Shown here piece by piece: positions 13,630-25,400 of a stretch of 64,000 nt of DNA (position 1 is its first letter; each line of letters opens with the position of its first letter). The translations under genes and the position numbers were made by a program. This DNA comes from Volvox africanus (lineage: Eukaryota > Chlorophyta > Chlorophyceae > Chlamydomonadales > Volvocaceae). The DNA lies in assembly GCA_030268105.1 (NCBI GenBank), contig BSDZ01000019.1, forward strand, positions 1,280,001-1,344,000, given 5' to 3'. A model generated the notes under the pieces. That model saw only the letters and a program-made list of their open reading frames with translations. It searched no databases and had not been told where the DNA came from.

Positions 13630-15932
13630 ATTGGATCAATTGGAGGTGGCGGCGCAGGCGGCGGAACGGACCGGTCTGCACCCCGCCTACGCCGCAGCTA
13701 TCCCCCAACCCTTCACAAATCTGCAATGGGCGGAAAGCGACATCTCCGTACGGCGTTCGGAGGAGGACATCAAACGCCCACCTGCGCCTGGAGGTGCAAG
13801 CGGCGATGCCAGCTCTGGGGGCGGACGCAGTGCAGCAGTGGATGTCGCCGCCAGAACTGTGGCGGTGACATCGACGGCCGCTGCTGTTGCCGCCGCGCCC
13901 GATAATGGTGTAAATGTCACGGGTGGTGTCGGTGTCGGTGTCGGTGTCGGTGGCAGGGGCAGGGACAGTGGCGGCGATGCTGAGTACGACGAGTACGACG
14001 AGGACGGATTGCGGACGGTTTGGGACTCAGGACCCAAGCCGGCGGTGTTGGCGGCTCGAGCTGCCTGGTCTTCATTGCCTCTGAGGGAGAGAATCAGTTG
14101 GTCACAAACTTCCTCAGATGTGTACGTCACCCTCCGACTTCCCTCAGGTGGGGAGGCGGGGTAGAAAGGATCCTCAAGACATTGGGTGGGTGTTTGGGGT
14201 CGTGAAGTCCATATCATAAGTCCCATCACCTTACGTACATAACCTTACGTACATAACCTTACGTACATAACCTTGTGTTAAGGTCCATAGTTCTTAGGCT
14301 CATTGCTTAACCTAATTGCATCGCTCAGCCATCACCACCATCGTGCGATGGCCCCAGGAACACGCAAGGGCGAGGTGGGTGTCCACATTGCCTCCAAGCA
14401 CCTGACCGTGCGACTGGGCTGGTGCGGCCGCGTCGTGGACGGGCAGCTGTACCGAGAGGTCGCATCCGGAGACAGCGTTTGGGCGATGGAGGGGGACAGT
14501 CTGCAAGTAAGGGAGCACCTTTCCCCCCGTCACCCACTCAAGGCGAAGTGGAGGAGGGGAATGAGAGCCTTCCTGAACAAAATGCATGGGTGATGAAATG
14601 GGTGTTTGTCGGGTATTAGATCTGGATCATGGGGGCCGAGGGCCGGGGCCCGGGGGCCGGGGGCCGGGGGCCGGGAGCCGGGGGCCGGGGGCCGGGGGCC
14701 GGGGGCCGGGGGCCGGGGGCCGGGGGCCGGGGCCGAGGGCCGGGGACCGAGGGCCGAGGGCCGGGGGCCGAGGGCCGGGGGCCGAGGGCCGGGGGCCGGG
14801 GAGCAACCTGGGCACGAGCTCATTGCAGCTCACCTCACTACCTAGGTCCCGGAACGGACATACAGCAGGCTAGGTGCCGGATAGTGGTACATCCCGCCTG
14901 ACTCAACTTACTAAAACAAATGTACTCCCCGTACGTTATGTTCCGTACCCTATGTTCCGTACGTTATGTTCCGCGCAGGTACTCTTGACCAAGGCAGAGC
15001 AGGGTCACTACTGGCGTGCATTATTTGAAGGAGGAGAGGAGAAGGGGCTGTACGAGGTACGGATGTACGATATGTCAAGTAGCAGTCATCACGCGTCCGG
15101 CAAAACCAACCCCCAGTTCGTAGTTTTATTCTTCAGTAGCCGCAATCGTTTTTTGTGATTTGTAGGCGTGTGTGGACGTACGGCAAGTTGATCAATTTCT
15201 GTATGCGTGATGACCCTATTGTGTATATGCGCTGTGCGTGTGCGCGTGCTCTTCCCCCAGCCCCGATTCCATCGCCTCCCCATAAGCCCCCCGAAGAACT
15301 AGTTGGGAGAATTAGTGGTGCTTAACGATGTTCGCTGCATGTTTTGAGGCAAAAGCGCGTCTCCCGGCACGGACGGGTTTCAACAAGAATGACAATGAAT
15401 GTAATAAATAATAAACGGATACCCAATAGTAATACCATTGGTAACGGGCGACAAATTTAAAATAAACTTGTTCTTTATGTAACCCCAACACTCGCCCCCC
15501 CCCAGTATGAGCACACCCCTCTCCCATCCTGTCATGAGCCCGTGTCACTCACCCTGCGCTAGCCTCACCACATGCGTTATGTGGTGCAACCCGATGATTC
15601 TTAACCCTTCACATTTTTACCTTAATCTTTGCATGGATGTAGATTCATCCTGTCTTGCACCCCATCCCACCCCACCCCACCCCACCCCCGGCCATTTTAT
15701 GCATGGATTGGCCCGGGGCCGCGCACTGGACGATATGCATGTCCAACATAAGGTCCTCAAGGAGGCCGTAGAGGCGGACGAGCCCGTAGTACCGTACGAA
15801 TCAATGGACGAGAGCAGCCGGCTGCTGCTGGAGGAGCTGCTTGAGCGGCAGGCGAGCGTGGTGGACGGCAGCTTTGATCTGGAGCGCTCATTCGATGATT
15901 TCCGGCTGGTAGTTGGGGATAACACGCTGTGA
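8144..15932 (+). CDS. Large CS-domain (NudC/p23-like) protein, 7 exons
   Basis: Exons are 8144-8612, 9378-10538, 11867-12303, 12758-14147, 14358-14506, 14979-15056 and 15753-15932. Every junction keeps phase, for about 1,287 aa. Residues ~1137-1215 form a CS domain: ISWSQTSSDVYVTLRLPSGT, then HIASKHLTVRLG, a DGQLYREV turn, DSVWAMEGDSLQVLLTK and HYWRALFEGGEE. This is the HSP20-like beta sandwich of NudC/p23/SGT1-type Hsp90 co-chaperones. The last ~60 residues (VLKEAVEADEPVVPYESMDE..., ending FDDFRLVVGDNTL) look helical. The N-terminal ~1,100 residues are mainly Ala/Gly runs with (DG)n and (TA)n dipeptide tracts and short helical islands that I cannot assign. The start ATG at 8144 is the first Met of the open exon, and upstream exons are possible. 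The last acceptor (CATAAG|GTCCTC) is weak. TGTAA occurs at 16137. Known of the family: chaperone or adaptor roles. The client is unknown. Confidence 0.75.
8696..8790. repeat. TA-rich near-palindromic microsatellite
   Basis: An A/T-only stretch built of TATATA/ATATAT and TGTATATACA blocks that could fold on itself. It lies in intron 1 of the CS-domain gene, directly before repeat R1. Confidence 0.7.
8791..8950 (+). repeat. Dispersed repeat R1, copy a
   Basis: About 160 bp is nearly identical to 34061-34222. Both start TGTGTGT, then GGATAGGGGGGTACA, then CACCCGTGGCCACTAACC, and end at CATCCAGCGGAA. Differences are a few substitutions and a 3-base indel. It lies in intron 1 of the CS-domain gene, with TA-rich DNA on its left. 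The complementary strand (GGCATGGGAGACC...) faintly resembles a 5S rRNA internal promoter, so a SINE is possible but unproven. Confidence 0.85.
10557..10588. repeat. Tandem 10-bp repeat (TCGTACATTC)n
   Basis: Three full copies and a partial copy of TCGTACATTC begin about 20 bases inside intron 2 of the CS-domain gene. It is one of many CGTAC-rich patches in the window. Confidence 0.85.
11417..11635 (+). pseudogene. RelA/SpoT synthetase-like fragment
   Basis: A 72-codon open stretch begins IPEKYRDYIGKPKTNGYRSL and ends at TAA. It matches the signature of the RelA/SpoT (p)ppGpp synthetase domain, where the common form is close to P-G-R-F-K-D-Y-I-x-x-P-K-x-N-G-Y-x-S-L-H. The His normally after Ser-Leu is replaced. 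The region upstream has stops and no initiation codon, and the rest of the domain is not recognisable. It is therefore a dead fragment of what would be a stringent-response enzyme in bacteria or plastids. It lies in an AT-rich intron island next to a transposase fragment. Confidence 0.5.
11690..11767 (-). pseudogene. IS256-type (Mutator-like) transposase fragment
   Basis: The minus strand reads GWQNRPLDSVYPILYLDA before a stop about five codons later. This is the strongly conserved block around the first catalytic Asp of IS256-family DDE transposases (W-Q-N-R-P-L-D-x-x-Y-P-x-x-x-L-D-A). Sequence after it does not continue the family in any frame I tried. Only this core remains, so it is a relic and not a working insertion sequence. 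No terminal inverted repeats were found around it. Confidence 0.6.
14229..14272. repeat. Tandem repeat, 14-bp unit (CCTTACGTACATAA)
   Basis: Three near-perfect copies of a unit containing TACGTA, in intron 4 of the CS-domain gene. Each unit has the short palindrome TACGTA. Confidence 0.85.
14638..14805. repeat. (CCGGGGG)n minisatellite
   Basis: About 165 bp is made almost only of 6-7 bp GGGGGCC and GGGGCCGA units, in intron 5 of the CS-domain gene. The dense G runs on the plus strand could form G-quadruplexes. Long Gly/Arg/Pro frames on both strands here come from the repeat and are not genes. Confidence 0.9.
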
Positions 15933-16460
15933 GGGCTGTCTGTGATGGGGTTGCTACACCTCATGTGGGCGGCAGCTACGCGTGGATGATACATGCAGAG
16001 AACGTAGTGAAAGGCAGCCATAGGTAGAATGAATGAATGAATGAATCAATGAATTAACATATAGATTCCTAAAAAACACGGTAAGGGGTACGAAGGACCC
16101 CCTCTCCAGCCGAATAGGGGGTCTTTTTGCCAATTTGTAAGTTTGTAACCAATGGACGTTATGGTAGAAATGTTTTCATTACTTCACCTGTACCCAAATA
16201 AGACCCACGAAAACGAAAACAACACACACACACACACACATATATATACCACCATAAAAAGGAAGTGTGCTTGTGTATGATTGACAAGCGCTAAATATCG
16301 CTAGAGGCCTAAGCAACCTCGGCTAAATGAAAATCCACAGATCGGTACGGACAGTACGGATGGACTAAACGGCACAGCGCGCTATGGAAACAGAGATAAG
16401 TAATGGAAAAAGATTGGTTCACGTTGCCATTATCTTCTCTGCACTTTTGGAAGTAAGCAT
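15933..16460. other. 3' intergenic region between convergent genes
   Basis: This 528-bp region separates the ends of the CS-domain gene (plus) and the giant minus-strand gene. It holds a (GAAT)n run at about 16027-16052, the hairpin at 16096, TGTAA motifs at 16137 and 16146, and an (AC)n/(TA)n microsatellite at about 16223-16249. No coding region is seen. Confidence 0.7.
16096..16128 (+). terminator. Perfect hairpin followed by T run, between convergent genes
   Basis: GACCCCCT (16096-16103) pairs perfectly with AGGGGGTC (16116-16123) across a 12-base loop, and TTTTT follows at once. It lies 164 bases past the stop of the CS-domain gene. TGTAA, the green-algal polyadenylation signal, follows at 16137 and 16146. 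A bacterial-style terminator has no expected role in a nuclear gene. An RNA 3'-end hairpin or chance are the alternatives. Confidence 0.45.
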
Positions 16461-19400
16461 CTAAAGCAGTGCCTCGTCACCATTGGCTTCCGCACAATTG
16501 GCTGCCCGCAGTAGCACCGCCTCCACCACCTGTGACAATGCCTGCGCGGCCCGTGGGTCAGTGCACCCGAGTCGCTCACCGCTCGCGAGGAGGGCTGCCG
16601 CCGCGCGCGCATCCATACTCTCCCGCCCTGGCACCAGATTCCGCTTCATCTCGGCATCTGACGTCACTGCCTCAGCATACCTAGCCTTCCCAGTGAAGCT
16701 ATAGTCCACAACTGGAGGTACGACGCATGGTACGGCACCGTTAACACTACTGTCCCTCCTCCCCTCTATCCATGCGCCGCCAGGAGCTAGCCATCGGTCA
16801 ATCACCATATGCCAAACCGCTGCTAGCCGGTGACGGGATGACCCATGGGTCAGACTATCATCAGAGGCAGCAGCTGTAGCGTCCGCAGCGGCAGTGCCCT
16901 TCACGTCGTCAGCAACTAACTTTGAAGCCGCCGCTGCCGCTGCCGCCGCCGTCGTTCCCGTTGATGCCCAGCTAAGGACTGCGGCCAGGCGAGGACAGGG
17001 GAGCTCCCGAGCCGCCAGGTACACCAGCTCCGAAACCACCTCCTCAAGGCTATTGCCACCACTGCCGCCGCCGACAAGCACCGAAACCACATCCTTCGCT
17101 GGCGCGCACCCAATGCGGTACAACACGGACCAAACATTGGTTGACGTGGCAGCTAATGCGGCGGCAGTGGTCGCCGTGGTCGCAGCGGCACCGTTGACAT
17201 GTCGACGGGCTTTCCTCACTGGGAGTAGTCCGGGCACGGCCCTTTCGTCTCTCTGCGCCGGCTGCGGCGGCGGCGGCGATGCCGCAGTGCTCATCCCGAA
17301 TAAGGCCTCTTCCTCCCAAGCCACGTCGTCGAGAGCGGCAACAACGCGTCCACAGCGGTGTGCGTCGCCGGAGGCTACTCGGAGCCGGAAAGCGATGACC
17401 GGAGGGGAGGGGAGGGGAGGGGAGGAGAGGGAAATTTAAGACCGTAAAACTAGGTATGTCGCAAACAAATGTGTGTACGGCAGGAAGGCGGGAAGGCATG
17501 GAGGGACACGACCACTCAACGTTGGCCCTGATGACGTGCGATTGAGTGGTGGCTCATTCCGATTGAACCTCTGCACTCCCACCGCCAATCGGCCTTTTCC
17601 CGTTCTCTATCTTGGTGTGTCTGTTGTCTCTCTCTCTCTGACTCAACAATATAGGCGGGTCAAAGTAGGTGTCAAACGGTGTACGTAAAGTCGTACAGTT
17701 CACCCGGTTCACTGCGCTCTGATACTATCACCCGGTCCTACTTCTCGCTATCCACTTTGGAAAGGAATCAAAAGCGGATCTGGAAGATCGTGATCGTGAT
17801 CGTGAGCCGGAACAATCTCCGTACGATGATGCGGACGCGTGAGTCATCATGACACGCCGGTTAAACACGTACTACATAATGACTGATGCTGCCTAGTGCC
17901 CGACTCTAACGGCCGTACGGCACATCTAGTCCCCTTCATGATTGTCAGGGTCGTACATACGATGGCAGAGTCGTACAGCTAACTGATTTGATACTAACCT
18001 GCAATGAGACGAAGCAGCGTTCCCAACCGCTGTGTGGCCAGAGAAGCCAGCGCTTTATCTCCCCGGTTGTAGCCGCAGGCGGCCAGGCGGAGGAGCTCCA
18101 CTGCCGTCAGCACCTCCGTCCCATCGGCGTCGGCAGATGGGACGGCCGCCGCCGTTACACTTGAGTTGGAAGCGCTGCCGAAGTTGACGGCGACGGCGGC
18201 GCGGCCGTCAGGGGTTGCGTTGAGAGTCCCAGAAGCCTTTTGCATTTGCGCCTCCGCTCGAGCCTCCGCCACTAACTGGCCGTACACTTTGCCGTATAAC
18301 CACGTGGAGTACGGCAGGAAGACGCCGTCGCGATGCCGCCTCGACAGTGCGTGCAGGAGGCAGCAAAGCGCTAGGCGAGACACCGAAAATACCCCTCCCC
18401 CGCCACTTCCACTGCTACTGCTACTGCTGCCAAAGCCATTGCTGGTTGATCTAATGTGAGGCGAATACGTGTCAGCGTCGCACTCATACACATCTACCCC
18501 CGCCGCCGCCGCCGCCGCCGCCATCCCTACTGTTGCTGCTTCTGCCACCGCCCCCGCCGATGGCGGGGCCAATATGTCCTGTTGCCGTACTATTGTAGCG
18601 CCCCTCTTTACCAGCATTTTCGCAAGCTCCGTCAGTAGTCGGTAGCCCTGGGTGGATGACCCATGGGACGCTGCGGCATCGCGCCGGTTGCCAATAGCGC
18701 CGTGGTCAATGAGGGCAATGGCGGGCGCCGCCAGCAGCAAGGCCTCGATCGACCCCGCCGTCAGGCGACCCACATTCTGGGTGTTGTCGTCTGGTTGACT
18801 TCCTGATCCGTGAGGCTGCCATCGAGGCGGCAGTCCCATGCAAGACGAATCGTCTACTTGTCCTCCCGCATCCATATGCACCCCATGGGTCGGTTTCAAT
18901 GACCCATGGGTCGCAGTAGGGGAGCTGGTCAATCCGTCGTTGCCCAGGCCCAGTGAATATGACCGCTCATCCAACATGTCGATGACGACGTCAGCGAGTG
19001 CATACGGCAGGCGGCCGCGCACGTACCCCGTACCCAAGAGCGCGAGAAACAATTCAACAGGCAGTAGCGAGGGCGAGACTACGGCTGCAATTGTAGCAGT
19101 TGTGACAGTTATGGCAGTAGCAGCATCCCCGGGGTTCGCGGTGACCCAATTCTCGACGGGAAATGGCGCATCGCCTGTCTTGGAAGTGGGCACGTCAGCG
19201 GCTGCTGTCGACTTTGCGGCAGCCTCAAGGAAAGGGCCGCGGGGAGGTGACGGCGGCCGCGTGTGCCTCTGGGGCGGCGGCAAAGTCAGCGCCAGAATCC
19301 CTTTGGCCTCCAACTCCAGGGACGCCAGCAACGGCAACAGAGGATGGTCGTACACCAGGGTCTCGCTGCCGCTGCCGCCATCCAAGCCGCCGCCTCCGAC

Positions 19401-22400
19401 AGCTGTCGCCGCCGCTGCGACACCGGCTTTGCCGTGCAGCCTCAGCACTGGCAAGGCGACATTTGTTAACGCAGTCGCCACGGCGTTGTGCCGAGTCCAG
19501 ACGCCGCCGCCACCGCCGCCGCTCACTGTTGCCGTCGCCGCCGCCGCCGCCGCCGCCTCGAGAAATGCCTCTCCCGCCAGCCTCATTGTGATCTCCGCCA
19601 TCCCGTCATGCATGTTTCCCCGACTTGCTGCGAGTTTGCATCCCTGGAGCGCCAAGCGGAACCTGGTCAGGGCGCTGAACGGCACTTCGGCAGCAGCGGA
19701 ATCGCCGCCGCGACGACTGGCTGCGGCGTGGCCAAGCTGCAATGTCGCTGGCGGCGCCGCCGGCAGCGACAGCAGACGCGCTAAGGCCGTACAAGCGGCG
19801 GCGATACCATCGTCGGATCCGCCGCCGTCAGAGATGGCACCACCTGCCGTCAGCGCCACGGCCTGCAATTCCCCTGAAATCTCGTCCGCCAGGTACGGCA
19901 GCAACCGTCGCTGACACGCCCACAGTGCATCGCGTTCCTTACCCAGCAGCTCGGCTGGAAGAGGTGGGAAGTGGCAGGTGGGAGTATAGCAATGGCGGAG
20001 GCAAAAGAAAGTAAAGGAACCATAGGGTTTCGGAGCAGTACAGTACGATGTCCTCTAGGCTTCAACTCCATTTTTAAGGACCCCGAAGCCCCCTGTGAGA
20101 GCCCCCTGTGGCAGCACAACATAAACTAATTACAGCCGCAATGAAGGAAGAACTTCACAATATCTCCGGCATAAATTTGACGACGAGGTGACGACGACGA
20201 CGACGATGTAACGATTGCTACAAACTCTTAAAGAGTGCACATAAGGCCCGGACGAGCCAGGAGGCTCATAGGGCCGCGCGAACAAGCGATATAAGGATGA
20301 GATGTGACATGACGTGATATAAGATAGCCGGGAAAACGTCCACCACGAAGGTCTGAACATAGGGGAGCGGCGCGGGGTTAGATATGGCACGGTAACCCTC
20401 ACGCTATCAGTACCACCCTGTGGACAGGAAAGAAGGCGCGGAAGCTGCGACCTCCCACCAAGAGTAATAATACCGGAAACAAATAAAACAATGCGCGGCC
20501 ACCAAGTGCAAGAATGCCTCATGCCTCTCACCACAACGTCGTCCCCTTACTCTACTCTCACGCAACATCTTTCATGACGGTGAACGGAATGCCGTTTGGT
20601 TGCACCCATCACGTTGGGGCAACGGGGTTCCACAGCCAACCAATCCGCACCTGAAAGCACGAGGTCCTCGGAGGCAGCGGCGCCCTCCAAATCTCCCACC
20701 GATGACATGAAGTCCATACGGGCCCTTCCACCCAATTGCCGCCACTGCGGCTCCGCCTCCTCCAACACGCGCATCGCGTCCACCACATCCATTGTTGCAG
20801 TTCTTGTTGCGGGAGCAGTAGCGGCAGCAGTAGCAGAAGCGGCGGCGGTGGGGGCAGTAGCTGCCATGGTCCCCGGCGATCCGATCAAAGACGATCGACC
20901 CATGGGACGACCGACCCATGGGGCGGTTGCCAGCGACGCAGCTGACGAGGATGGTGATGACGGGGAGGAGGAGGAGCAGGCGGAAGAGGAGGATGGCATG
21001 GGGCTGAGGATCTGTAACGCAAGCGATGATGATGATGATGATGATGGCGGTTGCGGCCTCTCCACCGGCCTTTGCGGCTGTTTGCGGACAGCCCGGCGGT
21101 GGATGGCCAATCTGGTGGCTTCGTAGGACGTCATGGCGGCGGCAGCTAGCCGGAGCACCTCCGCGGGAGCCTGCAAACCCCCCATTCCAGGGGGCAGTAG
21201 CAGTACCAGTAGCAGTATCAGATTCAGTCGCAGTAGCAACAATAGCAACAGTAGCACGGGCAGTGGCAGTAGCAGTAACAGCAACAGTAGCAGGCCATAC
21301 AAATGTAATTATATCCCGTTCATAATCCAAATCCAGTGCACAGCACACGGCACACGGCACGCATTCCTATGTATATATACATTATTCGAACACCCTCCTC
21401 GGGGATCGATTGCCCTCCTGGAGTACTCGTCATCATCACGATCATTACACTCAACACCTCGGATTGCAATTCCGCATTACTTAACCGAAGTAACCGACTA
21501 ATGAATTTGTTACTACTTGGCATTTTGGAGGACCTCTAGCCCTATCTGCTATCGAGAGCTGCCCTCCTGCCGCCCCAGGTAATCAGGTTTATAGTTTACC
21601 AACGACAACAGACAACTTAATGAACACGTTTGTTTGCGTTGACTGCCGCGGACCCAGGTCGGTGGGTGTTGGGTGCGGAGGGGTAAATGGGCTCCGAAAC
21701 CCTCTCGGTGCCGGGGTCGGTAATAGTCTGATTGCGTGCAGCATCTTCGTGCGTATATGTGTGCGTGTGTGTATGGAATGAGTGGGCTGCCCCGGACCCG
21801 CAGTACCACATTGATCCACAACGAGCAACAGGCCGGGCTTTCGTCGTGCTGTTGATATTCGTCAAGATTTCGGGGGCCCTAATATAGATAGATAGATAGA
21901 TAGATAGGTAGATAGATAGGTAGATAGAGAGATAGAGACATGGGATGATTCCAATTCGCGATTTCTCTCTGCTCCCTCGTACATCCGCTCTCACCCACTG
22001 TCCCGACCATATGTTTGCAGGATTTCCTTCCCAGGAAAAGCGTCTGTTGGAAAAGCTGGTGGTTTATATTACTATAAATCATTTTTACTATGTCCAATTG
22101 ATAGTTCGTTGTCGGTACTTTCTTGTTGCTCTAAACCCTAGAGTCAAATATTCACATTGATAATGATATTGACAGTTGCTGCGAACATACTGTAATTAAG
22201 AAGCCCTTGTTTTGGGGCTTCGTGTCGTATCGTATGTCGTACGTTAAACACACGACTGTGCACATTTGCCATTCTGTAGAGTTACCCGTAAGCACCTGCA
22301 GCAACCGCAGACGACCCAGGTCGACATGTGGAGTACACAGAGCGCCCGTTGCTGCGGCAGGTGGTGGTGGCGGTGGTGGTGATGTGGCGGCTGGCGGCGG

Positions 22401-25400
22401 CGGCGGCGGCGGCGGCAGGGGCGGTAGCGCCTCGAGCTGTGCCACTGCCTGTGGGTGTCGGGATTCATCCGATAGGGAGACACGAACGTGGTTACGAGAC
22501 ATTGACTGACCGATGGTTTTGTCCAAATGCTTTCTGTCTTCATCAATGAGAGATCAACCCCCTCACGACCTCATCCCCGGCCTTCTCCCCCACCCCACCC
22601 CACCCCACCCCACCCTCACCCCACACTACCCCACCCCACCCCACCCCACCCCACCCTACCCCACCCTCACCCCACCCTCACCCCACCCTCACCCCACACT
22701 ACCCCACCCTCACCTGCCGCATCGCGCCCAACAGACGGCGCCACTGCAGCCGCCATGAACCTCTCAGCGTTCGCTCTCGCTCGTGTACGGCAGTTACGGC
22801 AGCCTCCGCCGACGCGAGCTCCTCCTCCAATTGCACCACATGCTGCTGCTGCTGCTGTTGTTGATGGTGTTGATGATGGTGCGATGACGGCACTTGCTCC
22901 TGACCCTGCTGCTGTTGCTGCATTGCCTTGGCGCCCTGCTGATGCGGTTGCATGTGACCTTGGTGCCTGGGGATCTTCAAGGCTTGCAGCTGCTGCCTCG
23001 CAAGAACCTGTCTCTCTTTCGCGGCGGCGGCTAAGTCCCCCAGTCGCTGTAGGCACGCATGAAGATGCTGCGAAGGGAGTAGGAGTTGTGGACGGAATAT
23101 ACAACTGACCCAGGGGTCACAACAACCCCCTCACGGGCCCCGGAAGGGGAGGGACGTGGAGGGTTACAGCAAACAACGGACCCGGGGGACACAGGACGCT
23201 CATAAAACACATACAAACACACACACCGCAGCCAACGATGTCCCAGATACCAGTATTTCACACTTAGATGCCGTTTTTTTCTCGGCCCTAGACGAGAGAA
23301 ATTGAAATTCCACCACCTCACCTCCATGCCCTCCTGCGCCTCTCTTAGCACGGGTAGCAACGCGGCACACTGAAGCAGTGAAACGACCCGTGGGACGTCA
23401 CTGTTAAGTACCCGTACATCCCTGCCGTACTGCAGGAGCCGCTCCAGGGGAGCCTGATCCCAGTGGCGGCTGATGAAGCGGTTGACCGCCGCTAGCCCCA
23501 GATCCAGACCTGAAACCAAGTCTTGAGTTTGTACGTGCTGCTGCTGCTGGTATTGGCGCTGCTGCTGCTGCTGCTCTATTTTTGGCGCCGGCAATCCCTG
23601 CGGTGGTATTTGTGGATGTGACGGCGGCGGCGGTATTTCCGGTGTTGGCGGCGTTTGGTTCGGCTGTGACCTGAGTTGTGGATGTAAATCAATTTCGGTG
23701 ACGTCAGCACCAGTAGCGGTGGCAGAGGCTGCTGCGGAAGTAGCAGCGGTGACGTCAGCAGCAGCGCGCTTCAACTTTGCTGCAGCACGTACAGAATCCA
23801 GCAGCAGCAGCAACTGCGGCTGGACGCCAGCCGTCATACACGTCGTATCCATTGCCTCCTCCGCCGCCATGCCCTCCGTTGCAGCTGTCCCAGCTTTGCT
23901 CAGCTCCGGCGGCTCCAAAATGTCAAACTCCGTGACGCCCGTTGTCGCTGCCTCGCACATCACGGCCCCAAGCACGCGCTGAATCGCTCCGTGGGAGTTG
24001 CGCAACAGGCAAAGGCCAAATGGCGATGCCATCTGCGTGAGGCCGTCCTCTCCATCAATTGAAGCACCGATGTGCCCGGCTTCAGATCCAGATCCAAGCA
24101 ACTGTACGGAGGTCCCGATTGCTTGCACAAAGGGCGCCCGAAGCAGGGATGCCAGGACGGAGGGCGGCGACAATGGGCTCATTGGGTTTGAAGAGCCGGG
24201 AACATGTCCATGGGTCGCAGCTGTTCCGTGACCCATGGGTCCCACCGACCATGGTGCCACGTAGGCATGGTTGTCGTACGGCGCCTGCAAGATGATACAT
24301 ATATTGTCTCCTAGGCAATATGCTTGCTGACATGGGTACGACAAATCAGCGCTTGCTGGCAAAGACGTTACACAATATACACAAACTCAGGGGAGGCTAA
24401 AAAAACTGCTATTGATGTTATATATATAAATATAGGGTTTAAAACCCTCACCCTATATATATAACCCTATATATATATGACATATGATATATACATATAT
24501 ATGTCTTTTCTTGTTTCTCGGTTTTCTACTTTGGTCTTTTAATCTTCTTTTTTGTTTGTTCTCAAGTTCTCGCGGTCCTTTGAGCCTCCTGGCTTGTATG
24601 GGCCTTACGAGGTCATGTAACGAGCTCATGAAGCTTGTAACAAACAAACATGGTCTACATCACATATCGACATGAACGACAAAGTTCAAGACGGCAAAAA
24701 GGGTGAGGTGACACCATCAAGGTGAGCTGCTCCAAGTTTCGTTGTGTCATTCACAAGCCGCCACGTCACTCAGCTGAACCCCGATAAATAGCCAGTGCAT
24801 TATTACAAAAGAATACAACAGGAAGGATATATACGCATTTGTAGAATACTATTGTATAATAGTATATATAATTCTATTATAAATTTTAATATATTATAAA
24901 AATTATATATTATATAATGAAATATAAATATAAATATAAATATAAATATAATATAATATATAATAACATTATATGGATCTGCGGTGTACAGTTCCGGTTG
25001 ACATCATCGACCATGGAGCAGCAAGAACAGAGCAGGGGCTTTAAGACAGGAGATTTGAGGAGGAGGTTATGTGGGAGGAAAGGGGGAGAGTGAGGGAGGT
25101 AGAGACAAGGAGAGGGCGGTCTAGTTCTTGAGGAGGGGAAGGGAGAGGGCGGAGGGTTGCATGGCTAGAGGTTCCTGTGTCTAGGCTTCGGGTCCTTAGG
25201 GTTTTAGGGGGGGTCAGCGAGAGAGGTCTTTCCTTTTTGTGCAGTGCAGGTGTCTGCGGGGCCAGCTATGGGTGGGGCCGGAAGGCTTTCTAGGGGGGCG
25301 CCAGTTTGGCTTGTCATCCCCCCCTCCGCCTCTTGTTGGGTTCTTTCGGCTTGGCTGTGTAAGAGTGTGCTTTCCTGCTGGTGTTTCTCCTCTGAGGGGA

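Noticed and set aside
14530..14901. Pro/Arg/Gly-rich frames on both strands
   Set aside because: All derive from the CCGGGGG minisatellite in an intron. Every frame is open because the unit lacks stops.
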